Assembly (NCBI RefSeq): GCF_030486405.1
Contig: NZ_CP129613.1
Location: 4,402,001-4,466,000 of the forward strand
Reading direction: 5' to 3'
Length of the DNA: 64,000 nucleotides
From: Mycolicibacterium sp. HK-90
GTDB lineage: Bacteria; Actinomycetota; Actinomycetes; Mycobacteriales; Mycobacteriaceae
Position numbers and translations under genes: made by a program. Numbering within the stretch: the first letter of the stretch is position 1; the number at the start of each line of letters is the position of its first letter. The notes below the pieces were generated by a model. That model was not told the origin of the DNA. It saw only the letters and a program-made list of their open reading frames with translations, and made no database searches. Positions 25,706 to 33,218 of the stretch are shown piece after piece.

Positions 25706-26422
25706 ATGGTCGACCTTGAAATCGACGGCGAACTGGCGATCATCACGATCGACCGGCCGCAGGCTCGCAATGCGATCTCGCTGGACACCATGGATGCGCT
25801 GAACAAGGCGTTGGACGGCGCGGCCGGTGCGCGCGCCCTCGTGGTCACCGGCGGCGGCGACCGCGCCTTCGTATCGGGTGGCGATCTCAAGGAACTGGCG
25901 GCGCTGCGCACCGAATTGGAGGCGTCGGAGATGGCCTGGCGCATGCGCACCATCTGCGACCGGATCGCGGGCTTCGACGGGCCGGTGATCGCCGCGCTCA
26001 ACGGGCACGCGCTCGGCGGCGGGGCGGAGGTCGCGGTGGCTGCCGACATCCGAATTGCCGCCGACGACATCAAGATCGGCTTCAACCAGGTGGCGCTGGC
26101 GATCATGCCGGCCTGGGGTGGCGCCGAGCGGCTGGCCACCCTCGTCGGCCGCAGCCGGGCGCTGCTGCTGGCCGGCACCGGCCGGATCCTCGGCGCGCGG
26201 GAGGCCGAGCAGGTCGGTCTGATTGATCAGGTGGTCCCCCGCGCCGAGTTCGCCGAGACCTGGCGGTCGACGGCGCAGTTGCTCGCCCGACGTCAGGCCG
26301 GTGAGGTCAAGCGGGTCATCAATGGGGTACCCACCACCGAGGCGGTCGCCGCGTTCGCCCGGCTGTGGTGCTCCGACGAGCACTGGGCCGCCGCGGACAA
26401 GGTCATGAACAAGGGCAAGTAA
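25706..26422 (+). CDS. Enoyl-CoA hydratase/isomerase (crotonase) family
   Basis: This 238-residue cytosolic crotonase has an N-terminal core VDLEIDGELAIITIDRPQARNAIS, the oxyanion-hole segments RAFVSGGDLKELA and LNGHALGGGAEVAVAADIRIA, and the conserved block FNQVALAIMPAWGGAERL. The second catalytic acid position of canonical hydratases (usually Glu in the LGxxPGxGGTQRL block) is Ala-Trp-Gly here, so isomerase, hydrolase or retro-Claisen chemistry is possible. ATG 25706 has GGAG eight bases upstream. It is shorter than typical 257-residue EchA proteins. Divergent from fadD copy 2. Confidence 0.87.
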   Translation: MVDLEIDGELAIITIDRPQARNAISLDTMDALNKALDGAAGARALVVTGGGDRAFVSGGDLKELAALRTELEASEMAWRMRTICDRIAGFDGPVIAALNGHALGGGAEVAVAADIRIAADDIKIGFNQVALAIMPAWGGAERLATLVGRSRALLLAGTGRILGAREAEQVGLIDQVVPRAEFAETWRSTAQLLARRQAGEVKRVINGVPTTEAVAAFARLWCSDEHWAAADKVMNKGK

Positions 26423-26439
26423 GCCGACGCTCGCCGAGT

Positions 26440-26486
26440 GGCCAGTTGTCACACCGTTTTCACCGAAACCCGTGTCCCAACTGGCC
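26440..26486. terminator. Bidirectional hairpin between convergent genes
   Basis: GGCCAGTTG...ACAC and GTGT...CAACTGGCC pair across a short AT-rich loop. It separates the hydratase (plus) from the VOC gene (minus) and is the only structure in this gap. Confidence 0.6.
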
Positions 26487-26498
26487 GCTGGGCCGACT

Positions 26499-27023
26499 TC
26501 AGCCGCCCAGTTCTCGCACCGGGTCGCGGCCGTCCCAGGCCGCGGCCTGTGCCCGCACATATTCGGCCATGCCGGCCGAGGCCTCGGTCAGCTCCATGAT
26601 CTCCACGATCGAGGCCCCGGTCGGCGGCTCGAAGTACGCGAACCGCACCCCCTCGTCGCCCCCACCGGACCACACCAGAGGCCAGCCGGCCCCGGTCAGC
26701 TTGGCCATCGCCGCATCGAAATCGTCTGCCCAGTAGGCGAGTTGGTGAAAACCCCCGGCGGCCGCACCGGCCAGGAACTCGGTGAAGATGCTGGGCGTGT
26801 CATCGAGTTGCTGGATCAACTCGACCTGAAGGTCACCGCTGTTGGACAGCGCGAGGGACAGTTTCACCTCACAGGACTCGCCCCGGTAGGTCACTCGCTG
26901 TGGCAGGTTTCGGATCACGAACCACGGCCCGACGCCCATCTTCAGCCAGTCCGCCATCGCACCGTCCAGATCGGTCACCACGTACCCGAGCTGGCGTACC
27001 TCACTCGGTAGAACCTCGCTCAC
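26499..27023 (-). CDS. VOC (glyoxalase/bleomycin-resistance/dioxygenase) superfamily protein
   Basis: This 174-residue protein has two beta-alpha-beta-beta-beta modules. Module 1 starts RQLGYVVTDLDGAMADWLKMGVGPWFVI; module 2 contains GGFHQLAYWADDFDAAMAKLTGAGW. FAYFEPPTGASIVEIMEL closes the barrel with the usual Glu ligand, and the HQLAYW histidine could be the second metal ligand. It resembles methylmalonyl-CoA epimerase/lactoylglutathione-lyase-like members rather than extradiol dioxygenases. The GTG at 27023 has GGAGG four bases upstream. It is divergent from the DUF35 gene across a tandem operator. Confidence 0.8.
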   Translation of the reverse strand: MSEVLPSEVRQLGYVVTDLDGAMADWLKMGVGPWFVIRNLPQRVTYRGESCEVKLSLALSNSGDLQVELIQQLDDTPSIFTEFLAGAAAGGFHQLAYWADDFDAAMAKLTGAGWPLVWSGGGDEGVRFAYFEPPTGASIVEIMELTEASAGMAEYVRAQAAAWDGRDPVRELGG

Positions 27024-27071
27024 GCCGCCTCCATCGATTCGTCCGGCTTCCACTGCCGTGGGGAGCCTACC

Positions 27072-27107
27072 GAGAGCCGGTTCTCACTAGACGAGAATTG
27101 CATTTCC
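27072..27107. promoter_or_regulatory. Tandem operator between VOC and DUF35 genes
   Basis: GAGAGC-CG-GTTCTC, then seven bases, then GAGAAT-TGC-ATTTCC. It contains the same GTTCTC-N7-GAGAAT core as the 25651 and 30933 sites. It lies about midway between two divergent starts (27023 and 27124). Confidence 0.75.
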
Positions 27108-27123
27108 AGTTATCGTCAGCGAC

Positions 27124-27555
27124 GTGTCAACACAGATTGCCCTGGCGCCCGAGATCTCGACGTGGCCCGACGCCGAACCCCGGCTGATCGGCAGCCGCTG
27201 TACCGACTGTGCGGCCACCGCATTTCCCGCCCAGGCCCGCTGCCCCAAATGCTCCGGTGGCAACACCGAAGAGGTCCGGCTGCCGCGGCGCGGCACCGTC
27301 ATCGCCTGGACCACCCAGGGATTTCCGCCCGGAGCCCCCTACAAGGGTCCGACCGGAAAGGACTTCGTCCCCTTCGGCGTCGGCCTGGTGGAACTGGCCG
27401 ACGACACCGGTCCGGTGATCCGCGTCGAGGGCCGGCTCACCGAAAACGACCCTGCCAAACTGCGATTCGGCATGGATGTCGAGCTCACCATGATTCCGTT
27501 CACCACCGATGAAGAGGGCAACGAAGTTGTCACCTTCGCGTTCCAGCCGGTGTAG
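27124..27555 (+). CDS. DUF35 / OB-fold acyl-CoA-binding protein with zinc ribbon
   Basis: This 143-residue protein has a rubredoxin-like zinc ribbon with Cys26, Cys29, Cys40 and Cys43 (CTDCAATAFPAQARCPKC) followed by an OB fold (GTVIAWTTQGF, PFGVGLVELADDTGPVIRVEG). DUF35 proteins partner with thiolase-like enzymes; in steroid side-chain degradation the ChsH2 DUF35 domain is needed by the retro-aldolase Ltp2. The GTG start at 27124 is close to the operator, and the thiolase-like gene begins 12 bp after the stop, so the two are almost certainly one complex. Confidence 0.9.
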   Translation: MSTQIALAPEISTWPDAEPRLIGSRCTDCAATAFPAQARCPKCSGGNTEEVRLPRRGTVIAWTTQGFPPGAPYKGPTGKDFVPFGVGLVELADDTGPVIRVEGRLTENDPAKLRFGMDVELTMIPFTTDEEGNEVVTFAFQPV

Positions 27556-27567
27556 AGAGGCAACAAG

Positions 27568-28713
27568 ATGACCAACGATGTAGCCATCATCGGCGTGGGC
27601 CTGCACCCGTTCGGCCGGTTCGACAAGACCGCGATGCAAATGGGCGCCGAGGCAATCCAATTCGCACTCGAGGATGCGGGCCTGGCATGGAAGGACATCC
27701 AGTTCGGCTTCGGCGGCAGCTATGAGGTGTCGAATCCCGATGCGGTGACCCGGCTGGTCGGCCTGACCGGCATCACGTTCACCAACGTGTTCAACGCGTG
27801 CGCCACCGCGGCGAGCGCGATCCAGCAGACCGCCGACACCATCCGGTTGGGCAAGTACGACATCGGTATCGCGATCGGCCTGGACAAGCATCCGCGCGGG
27901 GCGTTCACCGACGACCCGGCCAAACTCGCGCTGCCGCAGTGGTATGCCGAGAACGGCCAGTTCGTGACCACCAAGTTCTTCGGAATGAAGGCCAACCACT
28001 ACATCCACAAGCACAACATCTCCGAGGAGACGTTGGCCCGGGTGGCCAACAAGAACTTCCGCAACGGTGAGAAGAACCCGAATGCGTTCCGGCGCAAGGA
28101 GATCTCGGTCGAGGAGATCATGGCCTCGCCGGTGCTGAACTACCCGCTGCGGCAGTACATGTTCTGCGCACCCGACGAAGGCGCGGCCGCGGTGATCATG
28201 TGTCGGGCCGACATCGCGCACAAATACACCGACAAGCCGGTGTACGTGCGGGCCAGCGAGATCCGGACCCGGACCTTCGGCGCCTACGAGGTGCACGCCA
28301 CGTCGGCGCCTCTCGACGAGGACCCCTCACCGACGGTGTTCGCCGCCAAGGCCGCGTACGAGGCGGCCGGTATCGGGCCGGAGGATGTGGACATCGCGCA
28401 GCTGCAGGACACCGATGCCGGCGCCGAGGTGATCCACATGGCCGAGACCGGACTGTGCGCCGACGGCGAGCAGGAGAAGCTGCTGGCCGACGGGGCCACC
28501 GAGATCGGCGGATCGATCCCGGTCAACACCGATGGCGGCCTGATCGCCAACGGCGAGCCGATCGGGGCGTCCGGGCTGCGCCAGATGCACGAGCTGGTGC
28601 GCCAATTGCGCGGCGAGGCCGGTGAGCGCCAAGTGCCTGGCAACCCGCGAGTCGGCCTGGCTCAGGTCTACGGAGCGCCGGGCACAGCCTCGGCGACCAT
28701 CCTCTCGCTCTAG
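27568..28713 (+). CDS. Thiolase-fold lipid-transfer-protein-like enzyme (Ltp type)
   Basis: This 381-residue thiolase-superfamily protein carries the nucleophile region NVFNACATAASAIQ (Cys78) and the C-terminal segment GGLIANGEPIGASGLRQ. In degradative thiolases the latter has a His (GHP); Glu replaces it here, and no C-terminal CxG cysteine is evident, so true thiolysis is doubtful and a retro-aldolase (Ltp2-like) or other C-C lyase role fits better. The ATG is preceded by GAGAGG. Cotranscribed with DUF35 at 27124. The substrate would be a beta-hydroxy- or beta-keto-acyl-CoA made by the neighbouring ligase and hydratase. Confidence 0.88.
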   Translation: MTNDVAIIGVGLHPFGRFDKTAMQMGAEAIQFALEDAGLAWKDIQFGFGGSYEVSNPDAVTRLVGLTGITFTNVFNACATAASAIQQTADTIRLGKYDIGIAIGLDKHPRGAFTDDPAKLALPQWYAENGQFVTTKFFGMKANHYIHKHNISEETLARVANKNFRNGEKNPNAFRRKEISVEEIMASPVLNYPLRQYMFCAPDEGAAAVIMCRADIAHKYTDKPVYVRASEIRTRTFGAYEVHATSAPLDEDPSPTVFAAKAAYEAAGIGPEDVDIAQLQDTDAGAEVIHMAETGLCADGEQEKLLADGATEIGGSIPVNTDGGLIANGEPIGASGLRQMHELVRQLRGEAGERQVPGNPRVGLAQVYGAPGTASATILSL

Positions 28714-28729
28714 CCTCCTGGCGAGCAAT

Positions 28730-28771
28730 CGTGAATGTCCCCCGCAACCATCGGTTCGGGGGGCATTCACG
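28730..28771. terminator. Hairpin terminator between convergent thiolase and TetR genes
   Basis: CGTGAATG-T-CCCCCG (28730-28744) pairs with CGGGGGGCATTCACG (28757-28771) around a 12-base loop. There is no U-tract, which is common for mycobacterial terminators. Confidence 0.75.
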
Positions 28772-28793
28772 CCTGCTGGGGCAGAGCCGGGCC

Positions 28794-29399
28794 TCAGGCC
28801 GGCAGTTCCAGCGGCTGCGGCTCGCCTTCCAGACGCCGCAGCCAGTCCTCGCAGAACTTCAGCACCTCGGCGTGACCTGCCGTCATTCCGAGCGCCTGCT
28901 CCATGACCATCACCCGCGACACACTGGCCGCGATGAACGTCCACACGATCGGCGGCACCTCGGACGCTTCGACGCCGTAGCGCCGCAGCGCCCCGTCGAT
29001 CGCCTTGGTTTCCGCCTCGCGGAACATCTCGGCGTAGCGGCCGATCTCGGCCCGCAACGCCGGCCGGTGGTTGGCCAGCCCCGTCATCTCCATCGTCAAG
29101 CGCGTCGCGCTCGGGTCGGTGCCGAACCGCCACAGCGCCCACAGCGGCTGGGGCGAGTTGAGGGCTGCGGCCTGTGCAGCCAGCCCCTCCTCGGCACGCC
29201 GTACGAACACCGCCAGGAACAGGTCGTCCATGGTGCGGAAGTAGTAATGCACCAGCTGGGGCTTGAGACCGGCTCGCTCGGCCACCCGGCGGGACGTGAC
29301 CGCGACGTAGCCCTCCTCGATCATCAGCTGCTCAGCAGCGTCGAGCAGCACGATCCGGTTCTTCGCGTCGGGCGCCCCGATCCTTCGCGCCGATGCCAT
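28794..29399 (-). CDS. TetR family transcriptional regulator
   Basis: This 201-residue protein has an N-terminal helix-turn-helix at about residues 20-65: LLDAAEQLMIEEGYVAVTSRRVAERAGLKPQLVHYYFRTMDDLF. The remainder is a helical ligand-binding domain (LWALWRFGTDPSATRLTMEMTGLANH). It is divergent from the P450 at 29591, with a 20-bp near-palindrome in between that is the obvious operator. That palindrome differs from the GAGAAT element, so this regulator is probably local and not the master of the island. Confidence 0.9.
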   Translation of the reverse strand: MASARRIGAPDAKNRIVLLDAAEQLMIEEGYVAVTSRRVAERAGLKPQLVHYYFRTMDDLFLAVFVRRAEEGLAAQAAALNSPQPLWALWRFGTDPSATRLTMEMTGLANHRPALRAEIGRYAEMFREAETKAIDGALRRYGVEASEVPPIVWTFIAASVSRVMVMEQALGMTAGHAEVLKFCEDWLRRLEGEPQPLELPA

Positions 29400-29490
29400 A
29401 CCCGATCCTCCTCACCACCAGCCCCCGACAACGGCTGGGCGATCGTAACTTTCAACCCGCCACGTGACCTTGACCACGACTCTAACCCCA

Positions 29491-29510
29491 TGCTAAGCAG
29501 GTGCTCAGCA
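29491..29510. promoter_or_regulatory. 20-bp TetR-type operator (TGCTnAGCA repeat)
   Basis: TGCTAAGCAGGTGCTCAGCA: the two 9-base arms around GG are complementary except for one A/C pair. It lies 92 bp upstream of the TetR ATG and 81 bp upstream of the P450 ATG. Position and symmetry suit autoregulation with control of the P450. Confidence 0.7.
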
Positions 29511-29590
29511 ATTTTCGAAGATTCTTCGCGCGGTGCAGCCCGTCGCGAATCCACCGCAGCGCACATCGATTTCGGGAGGCAGCGCACACC

Positions 29591-30883
29591 ATGACCGATT
29601 CCGGCACGACTGATTACGACACCGTCGACTACTTCACCGACCAGTCGCTGGTGCCCGACCCGCACCCGTACTTCGACCACCTGCGCAGCAAGTGTCCGGT
29701 GGTGACGGAGCCGAACTACGGCGTCATGGCCATCACGGGGTTCGAGGAGGCCACCACGGTCCTGAAGGACACCGACACGTTCTCCTCGTGCATCGCGGTG
29801 GCCGGGCCGTTCCCGCCCCTGCCGTTCACGCCCGAGGGCGACGACATCACCGAGCAGATTGCCGCGCACCGCGCGCAGATGCCGATGTTCGAGCACATGG
29901 TCACGATGGATCCGCCCGACCACACCAACGCCCGTTCCCTGCTCAATCGGCTGCTCACACCGCGGCGACTGAAGGAGAACGAGGACTTCATGTGGCGGCT
30001 GGCCGACCAGTGCCTCGACGACTTCATCGCCGACGGCAAGTGCGAGTTCCTCAGCGCGTACGCCAAGCCCTTCTCCCTGCTGGTCATCGCCGACATGCTC
30101 GGTGTGCCCGAAGAAGATCACGAGGAGTTCCGCACGGTGCTGGGTGCCCCCCGCCCCGGGGCTCAGGTCGGCTCCCTCGACGGCGACCTGGTTGCCAGCA
30201 ATCCATTGGAATGGCTCGACGAGAAGTTCAGCGGCTACCTCGAAGACCGGCGGTCAGAACCCCGCGACGACGTGCTCACGGCACTCGCCACGGCGAACTA
30301 CCCGGACGGTTCCGTACCACCCATCATCGAGGTCGTTCGGTCCGCAACCTTCCTGTTCGCGGCCGGACAGGAGACCACCACCAAGCTGCTCTCGGCGTCG
30401 CTTCGGGTGCTCGGCGACCGTCCGGACATCCAGCAGGCCCTGCGCGACGACCGGAGCCGCATCCCGACCTTCGTCGAGGAAGCCCTGCGGATGGACGCCC
30501 CAGTCAAGAGCCAGTTCCGGCTGGCCAAGAAGAACACCAGGCTCGGCGACATCGAGGTGCCGGCCGGCACCACCATGATGGTGTGCCCGGGTGCGGTGAA
30601 CCGCGATCCGGTCCGGTTCGAGGACCCGCACACGTTCAGCCTGGATCGCAAGAACGTGCGTGAGCACATCGCATTCGGCCGCGGCGTGCACAGCTGCCCA
30701 GGCGGCCCCCTGGCCCGCGTCGAGGGCCGCGTATCGCTGGAGCGGATCCTGGACCGGATGGCCGACATCGACATCGACGAGGAGTTCCACGGCCCCGCCG
30801 ACGATCGTCGCTACACCTACGAGCCGACCTTCATCCTGCGCGGGTTGACCGAGCTGAACATCACGTTCAAGCCCGTGCGCTGA
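29591..30883 (+). CDS. Cytochrome P450 (A)
   Basis: This 430-residue soluble P450 monooxygenase has the I-helix AGQETT, the ExxR motif EEALRMDAPVKS, the PERF-like segment after DPVRFEDPHTFSLDRKN and the heme loop FGRGVHSCPGGPLAR with Cys369 as the axial ligand. The ATG at 29591 begins MTDSGTTDYDTVDYFTDQS; GGGAGG stands about 13 bases upstream. It is a close paralogue of the P450 at 51979: both share YFTDxSLVPDPxPYFDHLRS, RRLKENEDFMWRLAD and YAKPFSLLVIAD. Substrate unknown; the neighbours suggest oxidation of a terpenoid or steroid-like ring or side chain. Controlled by the divergent TetR. Confidence 0.93.
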   Translation: MTDSGTTDYDTVDYFTDQSLVPDPHPYFDHLRSKCPVVTEPNYGVMAITGFEEATTVLKDTDTFSSCIAVAGPFPPLPFTPEGDDITEQIAAHRAQMPMFEHMVTMDPPDHTNARSLLNRLLTPRRLKENEDFMWRLADQCLDDFIADGKCEFLSAYAKPFSLLVIADMLGVPEEDHEEFRTVLGAPRPGAQVGSLDGDLVASNPLEWLDEKFSGYLEDRRSEPRDDVLTALATANYPDGSVPPIIEVVRSATFLFAAGQETTTKLLSASLRVLGDRPDIQQALRDDRSRIPTFVEEALRMDAPVKSQFRLAKKNTRLGDIEVPAGTTMMVCPGAVNRDPVRFEDPHTFSLDRKNVREHIAFGRGVHSCPGGPLARVEGRVSLERILDRMADIDIDEEFHGPADDRRYTYEPTFILRGLTELNITFKPVR

Positions 30884-30932
30884 CCACCGCTCAACAGACG
30901 ATTCCGCGGATCTCGTCCTCGCCCCGAGTGAT

Positions 30933-30981
30933 ATTCTCCGATCACGAGAACGATACTCTCAATCGCGAGGACGAGATTCCG
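30933..30981. promoter_or_regulatory. Triple operator upstream of secreted-protein genes
   Basis: ATTCTC (30933), seven bases, GAGAAC-GAT-ACTCTC (30946-30960), six bases, GAGGAC-GAG-ATTCCG (30967-30981). Two near-palindromes are centred 21 bp apart, with a further half-site upstream. It is the largest copy of the island element and lies 70 bp before the start at 31051. Confidence 0.75.
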
Positions 30982-31050
30982 GTTTCGCCCCCGGAGAGGT
31001 GCGCGGTCGTTCTATAGTCAGCCGACGAGTGCCGATCCGTGGAGGTGCCT

Positions 31051-31524
31051 GTGAGGTCCAGCTTGATCCGCATCGCGATGAGTGCCGCGCTCGGGTTGGG
31101 GACAGCGATCGCATTGGCACCGCCATCGCAGGCCATGTATTTCGGCAACTACAGCCTCAACATGCCGGACCGCAGGGATTTCCACACCTGGATCTGGTCG
31201 GCGATCACGCCGTGCCGCGCTCCGGGGTCAGACGTCAGGCAGACCGACTGCATCTTCGTCGTGATGATCCCGCAGCCGGTGGCCAAGGCCATTCCCAGCC
31301 GTGGCGAAGCGAGGCTGGTCGACGGTCGGTACACCTTGACGATCGATGATTTCTACGGGTTGCGGTGCGGAGACATCTACTACGGACCCACCATTCCGAC
31401 CCATGATGTCTACTCGTGGGATGCCAACACACTCGCGGGCGAGATGGTCTCCTCGTTCGACGCGGGATGTGATGGGGCGCCTGGAGGTTCATTCACCTAC
31501 CCGTTCACCCTGACGAGGATGTGA
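31051..31524 (+). CDS. Small secreted protein of unknown function (1)
   Basis: This 157-residue precursor starts at the GTG at 31051, which has GGAGG five bases upstream. The signal peptide is VRSSLIRIAMSAALGLGTAIALAPPSQA, with probable cleavage after SQA. The mature part is small, beta-rich and has four cysteines (TPC, TDC, LRC, AGC), suggesting two disulphides. I do not recognise a named family. The layout (WIWSAITPC, then a long variable part ending in a Phe/Thr-rich strand) resembles the protein at 32618, so both may be one secreted family. It is four bases from the next secreted-protein gene and lies below the triple operator. Confidence 0.75.
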   Translation: MRSSLIRIAMSAALGLGTAIALAPPSQAMYFGNYSLNMPDRRDFHTWIWSAITPCRAPGSDVRQTDCIFVVMIPQPVAKAIPSRGEARLVDGRYTLTIDDFYGLRCGDIYYGPTIPTHDVYSWDANTLAGEMVSSFDAGCDGAPGGSFTYPFTLTRM

Positions 31525-31527
31525 TCG

Positions 31528-31965
31528 ATGCGCTACCCGACGAGCCTGACCATCGCGACGACCGCGGCGTTGGCGGCCGGTGCAATCGCCACGGCCGCAC
31601 CGGCATTCGCCGACGAACCGGTGCCGGGTCCTCCGCTACACCACGTGCGCTACACCGTGACCGCGGACGCCCCGTACTGGGCGCACATCTACTACCGCGA
31701 CAGTGAGCCCGCGATCTTCTCGGATTACAGCCACAACCCGTACCAGTTCAGCCCGCGCGCCGATGTGGACATCGCACCGGACAAACCATGGGTATTCGAC
31801 GCCATGTTGGCCAATCCTGACCTGTGGGCCATGGTCCTCGTACAGAGTGGCGAGTCACCCAACCACCCGACGCCGGGGTTCAACTGCGAACTGGCGGTCG
31901 ACGGGGTGGTGGTCAAGACCAACAGCGGCCCCAAAGGCGCGCTGTGCTCGATCCGGAACTGGTAG
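31528..31965 (+). CDS. Small secreted protein with MmpS-like fold
   Basis: This 145-residue precursor starts with ATG 31528, three bases after the previous stop (GATGTGATCGATG junction). The signal peptide is MRYPTSLTIATTAALAAGAIATAAPAFA with an AxA site. The mature part reads HHVRYTVTADAPYWAHIYYRD, then a strand-rich region, FNCELAVDGVVVKTN and ALCSIRNW. This pattern of V-Y-T-V-x-A, C-x-L-x-V-D-G and a C-terminal Cys is like the periplasmic part of MmpS proteins. Unlike MmpS it has a cleavable signal instead of a membrane anchor, and no MmpL is nearby. Two cysteines likely form a disulphide. Confidence 0.72.
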   Translation: MRYPTSLTIATTAALAAGAIATAAPAFADEPVPGPPLHHVRYTVTADAPYWAHIYYRDSEPAIFSDYSHNPYQFSPRADVDIAPDKPWVFDAMLANPDLWAMVLVQSGESPNHPTPGFNCELAVDGVVVKTNSGPKGALCSIRNW

Positions 31966-31977
31966 ACGCACCCTCGA

Positions 31978-32020
31978 CGACGAAAAGGGGGCACGCGATT
32001 CGCGTGGCCCCCTTTCGTCG
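31978..32020. terminator. Bidirectional terminator between secreted-protein genes
   Basis: CGACGAAA-AGGGGGC-ACGCG pairs with CGCGTGGCCCCCTTTCGTCG around ATT, with A- and T-rich flanks on the two sides. It separates two convergent genes. Confidence 0.85.
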
Positions 32021-32030
32021 AGATGGTCAG

Positions 32031-32417
32031 CTATGCGTCGCCACGTAGCCAGCGCGTCTCGCCGTTCATCGGGACGCAGCTCAGGAACAGCCCGTCTGGC
32101 GCCTGCGCCACCGAGTTCTGCTCGTTGATGCACAGACTGTTCTCGTCCCGGATCCCCACCATCGGCGGGGAGCGGAACCACCTCGGCTCGTAGCGCCGTG
32201 GCGAGCCGCAGAACAACAGCCTGCCCCACCCGTTGCGGGCATCGACACCGAACACGTAGTACGAGGTGTTGTCGCACGGGGCACCGAGGATTGCATGGGG
32301 ATTGATGCCCGGCGTACAGAACGCGTCATTACAGGTCTGCGGTCCCGCGTTCGCCTGCGGAGCAGCCAGCATTCCGGCGACAATCACAGAAGCGGTCGCC
32401 ATCACCGTCACACGCAC
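32031..32417 (-). CDS. Small secreted protein of unknown function (2)
   Basis: This 128-residue precursor is placed at the GTG at 32417 (VRVTVMATASVIVAGMLAAPQANA); the ATG at 32402 is an alternative with a shorter n-region. Cleavage probably follows QANA. The mature protein is rich in Cys (six: TCNDAFC, APC, LFC, LCI, LSC) and in Pro/Gly/Trp, suggesting a compact disulphide-bonded domain. No family is recognised. It is convergent with the MmpS-like gene and divergent from the secreted protein at 32618; a copy of the island operator lies 30-57 bp upstream. Confidence 0.68.
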   Translation of the reverse strand: MRVTVMATASVIVAGMLAAPQANAGPQTCNDAFCTPGINPHAILGAPCDNTSYYVFGVDARNGWGRLLFCGSPRRYEPRWFRSPPMVGIRDENSLCINEQNSVAQAPDGLFLSCVPMNGETRWLRGDA

Positions 32418-32446
32418 ACTGTTACTTTCGCATAGCTGGAAATTAA

Positions 32447-32474
32447 ACTCTCGGTTTTGGAGAATATTACTACG
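32447..32474. promoter_or_regulatory. Operator upstream of secreted protein (2)
   Basis: ACTCTC-GGTTTTG-GAGAAT-ATT-ACTACG: the ACTCTC-N7-GAGAAT core is intact and the outer half-site is degenerate. It is oriented towards the minus-strand gene starting at 32417. Confidence 0.65.
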
Positions 32475-32558
32475 ACAGGCTCGCCGCAGCACTGCCGGCC
32501 ATACGCTCGGCGGACCGAGAACTGAGCAATCCGCCGTCCACACATGATCGGGAGTGAT

Positions 32559-32577
32559 ATTCTCCGAAACTGAGAAC
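32559..32577. promoter_or_regulatory. Operator upstream of secreted protein (3)
   Basis: ATTCTC-CGAAACT-GAGAAC, the same seven-base spaced core as at 25660, 30933 and 32447. It ends 40 bp before the ATG at 32618. The preceding GGAGTGAT is shared with the 30925 region (GAGTGATATTCTCCGA in both), suggesting duplication of the promoter. Confidence 0.7.
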
Positions 32578-32617
32578 ACGGCTACCGCGTCATCAGGTCG
32601 GCCAGAAGGAGCAGTAC

Positions 32618-33127
32618 ATGTCAGTCTCCCGGGTAAGCGCCTGCGTGGTGGCCGTCGCCGCTGCGACGGCTGTCAGCCTGAGCGGCGCCTCCCCCGCCGG
32701 TGCCACCGAACAATGGGGCATCAACGGCATCTACGCCACCTCGTCCAACGGCGACTGGGCCAAGGTCAACGATCGCTACGAGGACCAACCGCCGGTCCGC
32801 AGCAACTGGACCATCTCGACGCAATGCCTCTCACCGACCGAATGCAGCGGCACGGTGACCAGCGACGCCGGATGGACCGCGCCGATCTACACCACGAACG
32901 GCCTCTGGTACGTCAAGCGGGTGGTACCCAACTGGCGGTTCTGCGCCGACGGCACCCCGATCGAAGGCATGCAGGTGTACAAGATCTACCCGGTGGGCTT
33001 CGACGGACATGTGGACCTCGATTCAGTCGAATACACCGGCGAGGACGTGACCACCGGCCCCAGTGGATCCTGTGGGCGCAATCAGTGGCCCGTCGTCCGG
33101 ATGCCGTTCTACATGAGGCCCGCCTAG
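32618..33127 (+). CDS. Small secreted protein of unknown function (3)
   Basis: This 169-residue precursor starts with ATG 32618 and has AAGGAG about eight bases upstream. The signal peptide is MSVSRVSACVVAVAAATAVSLSGASPAGA. The mature part begins TEQWGINGIYATSSNGDWAKVNDRYEDQPPV, then TISTQCLSPTECSGTVTSDAGW and WRFCADGTP, with four cysteines and many Trp/Tyr. Similar WGxNGxYxxxSxGxWA-like secreted proteins occur in mycobacteria, but I know no function. Its placement beside mceF and under the island operator suggests that it helps capture or present the substrate outside the cell. Confidence 0.75.
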   Translation: MSVSRVSACVVAVAAATAVSLSGASPAGATEQWGINGIYATSSNGDWAKVNDRYEDQPPVRSNWTISTQCLSPTECSGTVTSDAGWTAPIYTTNGLWYVKRVVPNWRFCADGTPIEGMQVYKIYPVGFDGHVDLDSVEYTGEDVTTGPSGSCGRNQWPVVRMPFYMRPA

Positions 33128-33164
33128 CAACCCCTGTCGAGGCGAGAACGAAAACTGAAGACAC

Positions 33165-33210
33165 GCAAAAGAACTGGCCCCGGGCTGTTGCCCGGGGCCA
33201 GTTCTTTTGC
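33165..33210. terminator. Strong bidirectional terminator below the mce operon
   Basis: A 21-bp perfect stem starts GCAAAAGAACTGGCCCCGGG and is closed by a four-base loop (TGTT). The AAAA/TTTT ends make it function on both strands. It terminates both the mce operon and the convergent secreted-protein gene. Confidence 0.93.
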
Positions 33211-33218
33211 GCTGCCAA

